A program made the translations under genes and the position numbers. 34,512 nt of DNA from Xylanivirga thermophila (lineage in GTDB: Bacteria > Bacillota > Clostridia > Caldicoprobacterales > Xylanivirgaceae), in assembly GCF_004138105.1 (NCBI RefSeq), contig NZ_RXHQ01000029.1, forward strand, positions 1 through 34,512, in the 5' to 3' direction. Below, in pieces: positions 28,330 through 34,512 of the stretch. Position 1 is the stretch's first letter. Each line of letters opens with the position of its first letter. A model generated the notes under the pieces. It had not been told where the DNA came from. It saw only the letters and a list, made by a program, of their open reading frames with translations, and ran no database searches.

Positions 28330-28943
28330 GAAGTGTAGAAGCGACGGGCAAATCGGTTGATGAAGCCATTCTTATGGCAGTTGCCCAGCTAGGTGTTCAG
28401 CGTGATATGTTGGATATTGAAGTTTTGGAGGAACCTACTAAAGGAGTATTAGGGATTTTTGGCAGAAAGGATGCTAGAATTTGTGCCACTGTAAAAAGAA
28501 CAGCAGCAGATTTTTGTAAGGATTTCTTAAATGGATTATTGGATAATATGAATATAGAAGCTAATATAAGTACTAGGGAAACGGATCGGGAAATATATAT
28601 AGAGATTACAGGCGAAGATATGGGAATTTTGATTGGATATAGGGGAGAAACACTAGATGCACTTCAATATTTAGTAAGTTTGGCAGTAAATAAGGAAATC
28701 AAGGAATATAAGAGAATAGTATTGGATACAGAGGGTTATAGAAACAAACGGGAAGAAACACTCAAAAGGCTTGCCAAAAAATTAGCCTATAAGGTTCAGA
28801 AGAGTAAAAAGGATATAGTACTGGAACCTATGAATCCCTATGAAAGGCGCATAATACATTCGACTTTGCAGAATCATCCATATATAACAACATACAGTCA
28901 AGGTGATGAACCGTATAGAAGAGTGGTAATAGCATTAAAATAG
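28326..28943 (+). CDS. khpB: RNA-binding protein KhpB (Jag)
   Basis: A 205-residue protein with three parts: Jag-N domain (1-52, VEATGKSVDEAI...GVLGIFGRKDA), a KH domain with GYRG loop (104-107), and a C-terminal R3H domain around ERRIIHSTLQNH (173-184). In other Firmicutes it pairs with KhpA and affects cell elongation and sporulation genes at the RNA level. It starts with GTG overlapping the yidC stop (GTGA). Confidence 0.95.
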   Translation: MRSVEATGKSVDEAILMAVAQLGVQRDMLDIEVLEEPTKGVLGIFGRKDARICATVKRTAADFCKDFLNGLLDNMNIEANISTRETDREIYIEITGEDMGILIGYRGETLDALQYLVSLAVNKEIKEYKRIVLDTEGYRNKREETLKRLAKKLAYKVQKSKKDIVLEPMNPYERRIIHSTLQNHPYITTYSQGDEPYRRVVIALK

Positions 28944-28949
28944 GAATGA

Positions 28950-28975
28950 TAAACCCAGTAGCGATACTGGGTTTA
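28950..28975 (+). promoter_or_regulatory. Perfect hairpin with GCGA loop between khpB and mnmE
   Basis: TAAACCCAGTA pairs perfectly with TACTGGGTTTA around the tetraloop GCGA, which fits the stable GNRA class. No T-run follows on the plus strand, so it is not a canonical terminator. It could be an RNA processing or stability element. Confidence 0.6.
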
Positions 28976-29000
28976 AATATATAAAAAAGGTGATAGGATC

Positions 29001-30386
29001 ATGTATGACGATGCTCAGACTATTGTAGCAATAGCCACACCTCCAGGAGAGGGTGGAATAGGCATAGTAAGGATGAGTGGAAATTTGGCCCTGCCCATTA
29101 TAAAAGAGATTTTTAGGACGGCTTCGGGTAAAAAGTGTATAGATATAAAAAATAGATATTTTTATTATGGACATATAGTGGATAAACGGGGCGAAATAAT
29201 AGATGAAGTGCTCATGGTATGTATGATGGCCCCAGGTTCCTATACAAGGGAAGATGTGGTGGAGATACACTGTCATGGTGGGATGATACCACTTACCCAA
29301 ATATTGAGATTAACAATAGATAATGGCGCTCGCCTGGCCCAGCCAGGGGAGTTTACAAAGCGTGCCTTTTTAAATGGCAGGTTGGACCTTGCGCAGGCTG
29401 AAGCTGTTATGGATCTCATATCTGCAAAATCTGATCAAGCTGCAAAGGCTTCCTTAAACCAGATGGAAGGAGTATTGTCAAAACGCATTCAGGAGATAAG
29501 ATCTAACATTTTAGATATATTGGCACATATAGAGGCAAGTATAGATTATCCAGAGGAAGATATTGATGATGTATTGTCCACACAACTAAGGGAAGAATTA
29601 TCCGAAACAAACAATGATATACAAAACCTTTTAGACGGTGCTAAGTCTGGTAAGCTCATAAGACAAGGTATAAGCACTGTGATAGTAGGGAAACCGAATG
29701 TTGGAAAGTCATCCCTTTTGAATGCCATGGTAAGGCAAAACCGGGCGATAGTTACTGATATTCCAGGTACTACTCGGGATATAATAGAAGATTATATAAC
29801 AATTCGCGGTATCCTTGTAAAATTAATAGATACTGCAGGAATTCGTGAAACAGAAGATGTGGTGGAAAAAATAGGGGTGGAGAGATCCCGTGAGAGTATA
29901 GAAATGGCAGACCTTGTTATATTGATGTTTGATGCTTCTGTTCCATTGGAGCAAGGGGATATGGATATACTACGATATGTCAAGGATAAAAATGTGTTGG
30001 TACTGGTGAATAAGATAGATAAACCTATAATGATTGATGTGGAGTATATAAAAAAGGCATTGCCAGGGCATACCATAATAGAAACATCCCTCTCTAGTGG
30101 TGAAGGTATAGATAAAATAGAGGAATATATATACAATATGGTGTTTTCAGGGCAAATTACTGCCAATGATGAGATTTTTGTAACAAATGTGCGTCACGAG
30201 GAATCCTTATTTGATTCTAAAAAGCATATATTAGATGCAATTGATGCAATTGACAAAGGTGTACCCCTTGATCTTGTATCCATAGATATAAGGGAAGCAT
30301 GGGAAAAATTAGGTTTTATTACCGGGGAAACCATATCTGAAGATTTAATTGATAGAATTTTTTCTAAATTCTGCTTAGGAAAGTAG
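29001..30386 (+). CDS. mnmE: tRNA modification GTPase MnmE (TrmE)
   Basis: A 461-residue protein that, with MnmG, modifies the wobble uridine of tRNAs (carboxymethylaminomethyl group). The N-terminal part binds tetrahydrofolate. The G domain has GKPNVGKSS (230-238), GTTRD (256-260), DTAG (277-280) and NKID. The C-terminal FCLGK carries the conserved Cys. It ends with TAG, and mnmG begins within a few bases. Confidence 0.97.
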   Translation: MYDDAQTIVAIATPPGEGGIGIVRMSGNLALPIIKEIFRTASGKKCIDIKNRYFYYGHIVDKRGEIIDEVLMVCMMAPGSYTREDVVEIHCHGGMIPLTQILRLTIDNGARLAQPGEFTKRAFLNGRLDLAQAEAVMDLISAKSDQAAKASLNQMEGVLSKRIQEIRSNILDILAHIEASIDYPEEDIDDVLSTQLREELSETNNDIQNLLDGAKSGKLIRQGISTVIVGKPNVGKSSLLNAMVRQNRAIVTDIPGTTRDIIEDYITIRGILVKLIDTAGIRETEDVVEKIGVERSRESIEMADLVILMFDASVPLEQGDMDILRYVKDKNVLVLVNKIDKPIMIDVEYIKKALPGHTIIETSLSSGEGIDKIEEYIYNMVFSGQITANDEIFVTNVRHEESLFDSKKHILDAIDAIDKGVPLDLVSIDIREAWEKLGFITGETISEDLIDRIFSKFCLGK

Positions 30387-30388
30387 GA

Positions 30389-32281
30389 ATGTATATGGAG
30401 TTTTATGCAGGCGAATATGATGTAGTGGTTATAGGTGCTGGACATGCTGGGTGCGAAGCTGCCCTAGCGGCAGCCAGATTAGGATATAGGGTGGCTGTTT
30501 TTGCCATATCTCTAGATTCTGTAGCTATGATGGCTTGTAACCCTTCAATAGGTGGTACTTCCAAGGGCCATTTAGTAAGGGAGATTGATGCATTAGGTGG
30601 ACAGATGGGTCTTAATATAGATGAAACTTTTATACAGATACGCATGCTAAATACTGGTAAAGGGCCTGCAGTACATTCACTAAGGGCACAAGCGGATAAA
30701 AAACGCTATCAGGCAGTTATGAAGCAAACCCTGGAACGTCAGAATAATCTTCATTTGATGCAGGGTGAAGTTGTGGAGATACGTACCAAGGGTGACAGGG
30801 TAGATGGGGTGCTTTTAAGCACAGGCCAGTATTATACCTGTCGGACAGTTATAGCGGCTACAGGAGTATATTTAAAATCCCGAATATTCATTGGAGAATT
30901 TTCACAAAATAGTGGACCGTCAGGACTATTTCCTGCAAATGGTCTATCACGATCATTGATGGAGTTAGGTTTTAATCTTTTGAGGTTTAAGACAGGAACT
31001 CCCGCCAGGGTGAATAAAAACAGCTTGGATTTTTCGAAGATGGCAGAGCAGCCCGGAGATGAGATAATAATCCCCTTTTCATTTACGCATGATACCCTTG
31101 AGAGGGAACAGGTGCCATGTTGGCTGACCTACACAAATGAGAATACCCATGAAATAATACGGGAGAATCTCCATAGATCACCTTTATACGGTGGTATGAT
31201 AGAGGGGGTAGGACCTAGGTATTGCCCTTCAATAGAAGACAAGGTGGTTAGGTTTAAGGACAAGAAGACCCATCAGATATTCATAGAACCAGAAGGGCTT
31301 GATACGGATGAGATGTATGTGCAGGGTTTATCGTCGAGTTTACCGGTGGATGTCCAGATGAAATTGTATAAAACTGTACCGGGGCTTGAAAATGTGCAGA
31401 TAATGAGGCCGGCATATGCAATAGAATATGATTGTATACAGTCTACGCAGTTAAAATTATCCTTGGAGAGTAGACATATCAACGGGTTGTTTTTTGCCGG
31501 GCAGATAAACGGTAGTTCGGGATACGAAGAGGCAGCAGCCCAAGGGTTGATTGCAGGAATAAATGCAGTACAATATATAAAGGGTGAGCCACCGGTGATA
31601 CTTCATAGATCTGAGGCTTATGCAGGGGTTTTAATTGATGACTTAGTAACAAAGGGCACCAATGAGCCATATAGGATGATGACATCCAGGGCAGAGTATA
31701 GGCTGCTTTTAAGGCAAGATAATGCAGATATGCGCCTAACTGAAATAGGTCATAATATAGGGCTTATAGACGATAAAAGGTATTCTACCTATATGAAAAA
31801 ACAGGAGAATATACAAAAAGAAATAGATAGACTAAAGGGTGTAGTATTCGGGCCTACAGAAGAAGTATTAAATTATTTAGATAAAAAAGGTAGCTCTCTA
31901 ATAAAGAGTGGTATAACTGCTTTTGACCTATTAAAAAGGCCGGAAATTATCTATAGAGATATAGAGTATCTAGATCCTAATGTACCTAGTCTGTTGAGAC
32001 AGGAAAAGGAAGAGGTACAGGTACAGATAAAATATGAAGGATATATAAAAAAGCAATTAAGGCAGGCTGAACAGTTCAAAAAAATGGAAAATAGGTTTTT
32101 GCCAGATAATATAGATTATGCAAATATCAAAGGGCTTAGGATAGAGGCACAGCAAAAGCTGAATAAAATAAAGCCCCATTCAGTAGGACAGGCCTCCCGT
32201 ATATCTGGGGTATCTCCGGCAGATATATCCGTTTTGCTTATATATTTGGAAAAGATGAAAAGGGGAAATGTAAATGACTGA
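30389..32281 (+). CDS. mnmG: tRNA modification enzyme MnmG (GidA), FAD-dependent
   Basis: A 630-residue partner of MnmE. The FAD-binding glycine motif is [12 protein letters not shown] (residues 14-25). [15 protein letters not shown] is the family signature, and the C-terminal helical domain ends [16 protein letters not shown]. Two in-frame ATGs (30389 and 30395) are possible: AGGAAAG serves the first, AGGA the second. The stop overlaps rsmG by 8 bases. Confidence 0.97.
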   Translation: MYMEFYAGEYDVVVIGAGHAGCEAALAAARLGYRVAVFAISLDSVAMMACNPSIGGTSKGHLVREIDALGGQMGLNIDETFIQIRMLNTGKGPAVHSLRAQADKKRYQAVMKQTLERQNNLHLMQGEVVEIRTKGDRVDGVLLSTGQYYTCRTVIAATGVYLKSRIFIGEFSQNSGPSGLFPANGLSRSLMELGFNLLRFKTGTPARVNKNSLDFSKMAEQPGDEIIIPFSFTHDTLEREQVPCWLTYTNENTHEIIRENLHRSPLYGGMIEGVGPRYCPSIEDKVVRFKDKKTHQIFIEPEGLDTDEMYVQGLSSSLPVDVQMKLYKTVPGLENVQIMRPAYAIEYDCIQSTQLKLSLESRHINGLFFAGQINGSSGYEEAAAQGLIAGINAVQYIKGEPPVILHRSEAYAGVLIDDLVTKGTNEPYRMMTSRAEYRLLLRQDNADMRLTEIGHNIGLIDDKRYSTYMKKQENIQKEIDRLKGVVFGPTEEVLNYLDKKGSSLIKSGITAFDLLKRPEIIYRDIEYLDPNVPSLLRQEKEEVQVQIKYEGYIKKQLRQAEQFKKMENRFLPDNIDYANIKGLRIEAQQKLNKIKPHSVGQASRISGVSPADISVLLIYLEKMKRGNVND

Positions 32282-32990
32282 TATGTCGCTACTTGTAAAT
32301 GGTCTTGATAGATGGAACATCCATATGGATATGGAGGATATACAAAAATTTGAGAAGTATATGGATATTATGCTCGAATACAACAAAAGGATGAATTTGA
32401 CGGCGATAACTGATCCAGAAGACATAATAGTTGAACATTTTTTAGATAGTCTTTCAATATTGAATACGGGTATATTATCTAAAAACTCATCTATAATTGA
32501 TGTGGGAACTGGTGCTGGATTTCCAGGAATACCTATAAAAATAGCCCTTCCAAATACTAAAATGATACTTTTGGATTCACTTAAAAAGCGAGTAGATTTT
32601 TTGGATCATATAGTATCTACATTGGAGCTTAAGGAGATAGGGGCAATACATGGGCGTGCAGAAGAGATGGGCCGTATGGTTGAACATAGGGAGATGTACG
32701 ATATGGCCTTTTCAAGGGCAGTAGCTCCTCTTAATGTACTTTTAGAGTATTGTATACCCTTTGTTAAGGTAGGAGGCTATTTCGTGGCTTATAAAGGTCC
32801 TGGGGCATATGAGGAAATTGAAGGAGCACAAAACGCATTAAAGATTTTAGGTGCAGAGGTACAAAGGGTTTTTGATGTGGATTTGCCCTATTCAGAAAAA
32901 ACACATAAATTAATAATAGTACAAAAAAAGACAAAAACCCCCAAAAGATTTCCAAGAAATCCGGGAAAACCCAAAAAATCTCCATTATAA
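32274..32990 (+). CDS. rsmG: 16S rRNA (guanine527-N7)-methyltransferase RsmG
   Basis: A 238-residue SAM-dependent methyltransferase (GidB) for 16S rRNA G527. Motifs: [20 protein letters not shown], the SAM loop [12 protein letters not shown], and FSRAVAPL. The C-terminus is basic with [17 protein letters not shown]. The gap of 159 bases to noc is AT-rich with no terminator that I can see. Confidence 0.97.
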   Translation: MTDMSLLVNGLDRWNIHMDMEDIQKFEKYMDIMLEYNKRMNLTAITDPEDIIVEHFLDSLSILNTGILSKNSSIIDVGTGAGFPGIPIKIALPNTKMILLDSLKKRVDFLDHIVSTLELKEIGAIHGRAEEMGRMVEHREMYDMAFSRAVAPLNVLLEYCIPFVKVGGYFVAYKGPGAYEEIEGAQNALKILGAEVQRVFDVDLPYSEKTHKLIIVQKKTKTPKRFPRNPGKPKKSPL

Positions 32991-33149
32991 TTGATAAAAA
33001 CCAATGCTTTTTATTATAAAATGGAGGAAAAGATAGAATAACCGAGCTAATATGTGATACAAAAAAATATTTAAAAAAATCGCCCCAAAAAGAAGGAATT
33101 TAAAAATATTTGGAGAAATATATATACATTACTATTTGGAGGCGATACT

Positions 33150-33989
33150 ATGATTTGGTTAAGAGAATTTCAGAATACTGTAAAACCAAAAAAGGTTACT
33201 GTTAAAAGGGTAGAAGAGATTCCAGTAGAACAGATAAAGCCCAACCCGTATCAGCCGAGAAAAAGTTTTTCTGAAAAGGGATTGGAGGAATTATCTCAAT
33301 CTATAAGGGAATATGGAGTTATACAGCCTATTACTGTTAGACGTACCGCCTCAGGGGGATATGAACTCATCGCAGGGGAAAGGAGATTACGGGCTAGTAA
33401 AATGGCTAATATGGAATCTATTCCTGCCATAATAATTGACAGCTTTGAAAAGGATTCTGCCATTATTGCCATGATAGAAAATCTTCAAAGGGAAAATCTT
33501 CATTATATAGAAGAGGCTAAAGGCTATGCAAGCCTTATAGATGACCATGGTTTTACACAAGAAGCACTGGCTAAAAAATTGGGTAAGAGTCAATCAACTA
33601 TTGCAAATAAGCTTAGACTTCTAAAATTACCTGATGAAATAAAAGAAATTATTATAAGCAATAATTTAACAGAACGGCATGCTAGGGCCCTTTTGCGCTT
33701 ACCGGATCAGGAACTTCAACTTAAAGCAGTTCAAACCATAATAAAAAAAGAATTAAACGTTAAGGAATCAGAGGAATTTATCCAGAGAATGATGGATGAT
33801 ATACATAAGACTGAGGAAAAGAACTGTCAAAAAAAGAAGTTTGTAAAAACTCCTGGTGATGTGAGAATTTTTGTAAATACCATAAAGAATGCTGTAAATA
33901 TGCTAAAAAATTATGGCTTGTCACCTCAGTTTACTCAAATAGACAATGGTGATAGTATAGAGATTACAGTAAAAATCCCAAAAGGCTGA
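33150..33989 (+). CDS. noc: Nucleoid occlusion protein Noc (ParB-type CTPase)
   Basis: A 279-residue ParB-family protein. The N-terminus MIWLREFQ could form an amphipathic membrane-binding helix. The CTP-binding motif is GERRLRAS, then IENLQRENL, and the DNA-recognition helix is GKSQSTIANKLRLLKLP. It is closer to Noc than Spo0J in these parts, and the location after rsmG is the usual one for noc. It would bind Noc sites and keep division septa off the nucleoid. TTGGAGG precedes the ATG. Confidence 0.88.
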   Translation: MIWLREFQNTVKPKKVTVKRVEEIPVEQIKPNPYQPRKSFSEKGLEELSQSIREYGVIQPITVRRTASGGYELIAGERRLRASKMANMESIPAIIIDSFEKDSAIIAMIENLQRENLHYIEEAKGYASLIDDHGFTQEALAKKLGKSQSTIANKLRLLKLPDEIKEIIISNNLTERHARALLRLPDQELQLKAVQTIIKKELNVKESEEFIQRMMDDIHKTEEKNCQKKKFVKTPGDVRIFVNTIKNAVNMLKNYGLSPQFTQIDNGDSIEITVKIPKG

Positions 33990-34005
33990 AAAGCCTTTAT
34001 TTTTA
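33981..34005 (+). terminator. Terminator at the end of noc
   Basis: AAAGGCT pairs with AGCCTTT around GAAA and is followed by ATTTTTAT. It includes the noc stop codon and ends at the convergent exporter gene. Confidence 0.8.
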
Positions 34006-34272
34006 TAGCTTCCCAATTATCAGCAGTATGCCTATTATAACGAATGCAATACCAGCTCCTGTTTGTATATAGTTTGCAGGTATTAACTTCGTTAAAAGGT
34101 TTCCTAAAATTACTCCCATAAAAGAGGAACAGATAAGGGCAAGACTGGATCCTAAGAATACCGGCCATATATGATTTGACTTAGCCGCCATAAGCATGGT
34201 GGCTAATTGAGTTTTATCGCCTAATTCTGCAAGAAATATGAGAATAAAAGTACTAAAAAAAAGTTTTATCAT
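34003..34272 (-). CDS. GDT1/TMEM165 (UPF0016) family cation exporter, single-domain
   Basis: An 89-residue membrane protein with three hydrophobic segments and the signature ELGDKTQLATM, which in this family binds Mn2+ or Ca2+. Many members have two such repeats; this one has a single repeat and so should act as a dimer or with a partner. It probably exports manganese, by family analogy. AGGAGG is 8 bases upstream of the ATG. It faces noc, and no soj or spo0J gene is seen next to noc. Confidence 0.85.
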   Translation of the reverse strand: MIKLFFSTFILIFLAELGDKTQLATMLMAAKSNHIWPVFLGSSLALICSSFMGVILGNLLTKLIPANYIQTGAGIAFVIIGILLIIGKL

Positions 34273-34370
34273 AAAAAAAACCTCCTAATTTATCCATTCA
34301 AAAACAAGGCTCTAACATAGTATATTTAATATCCATATAAAATATTATATATAAATTAAAGCTACAATTC

Positions 34371-34399
34371 ATATTATAAATCAATATTGATAGCGTCAA
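34371..34399 (-). promoter_or_regulatory. Candidate promoter of the GDT1-family gene, with a palindrome in the spacer
   Basis: On the minus strand TTGACG (34394-34399) is followed after 17 bases by TAATAT (34371-34376). The 12-bp palindrome ATCAATATTGAT (34380-34391) sits between them and could be an operator. Beyond this, 34273-34512 shows no gene and no recognisable manganese riboswitch. Confidence 0.45.
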
Positions 34400-34512
34400 T
34401 TTACTGTAGGGAAAAGAAGAATAGATAACATCCTGGGATATTTTTACTTAAAGTTACAGTTCCCATATATTCAGATGACTGTTTGGTATTATAGTTTTAT
34501 CTACACCATTAA

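Noticed and set aside
34273-34512. Manganese (yybP-ykoY) riboswitch expected before a GDT1-family gene
   Set aside because: I could not find its conserved junction sequences or stems on the minus strand.

Overview
The window is the chromosomal replication-origin region of a low-GC, spore-forming Firmicute of the Clostridia type. Three things point to this. The origin gene order is canonical: dnaN, rlbA, recF, remB, gyrB and gyrA on one side of dnaA, and rpmH, rnpA, yidD, yidC, khpB, mnmE, mnmG, rsmG and noc on the other. CotF-like spore coat genes and noc are present. Isoleucine is coded mainly by ATA in most host genes. I cannot name the genus from sequence alone.

Layout. 1-5.1 kb: a PAP2-family membrane enzyme, a monoacylglycerol-lipase-like hydrolase, gltX, nadE (interrupted near its 3' end by an in-frame TAG) and a small PAS-like protein. 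5.25-8.06 kb: argS and a MurG-type glycosyltransferase. 8.08-8.34 kb: an intergenic region with three perfect DnaA boxes, far from dnaA. 8.3-12.2 kb: a BmrC/BmrD-type asymmetric ABC exporter pair. 12.1-16.1 kb: a foreign insertion of about 3.6 kb between two 173-bp direct repeats. It holds a truncated serine recombinase with two in-frame TAG codons, a secreted papain-like cysteine protease and a decayed DDE transposase. 16.0-16.6 kb: two CotF-like coat genes. 16.6-26.4 kb (minus strand): ilvE, gyrA, gyrB, remB, recF, rlbA, dnaN and dnaA. 26.8-34.0 kb (plus strand): rpmH to noc. 34.0-34.3 kb: a half-size GDT1/UPF0016 cation exporter.

The origin looks bipartite. Upstream of dnaA (about 26.46-26.70 kb) is a DnaA-box cluster that runs into the rpmH promoter. 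The dnaA-dnaN spacer (24.87-25.05 kb) has the order DnaA boxes, GC-rich GGGC, six tandem TAG triplets, AT-rich tract. This matches the DnaA-trio unwinding module known from Bacillus subtilis. The minus-strand genes provide initiator, clamp, recombination and gyrase functions. The plus-strand genes provide ribosome/RNase P, membrane insertion, tRNA modification and nucleoid occlusion functions.

No complete undescribed system is evident. The points most worth a second look are: three in-frame amber codons at otherwise collinear positions (nadE once, recombinase twice); the long direct repeats around a decayed mobile insertion that carries an intact secreted protease; and the remote DnaA-box cluster in front of the drug exporter operon. 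No tRNA, rRNA or CRISPR array was recognised.
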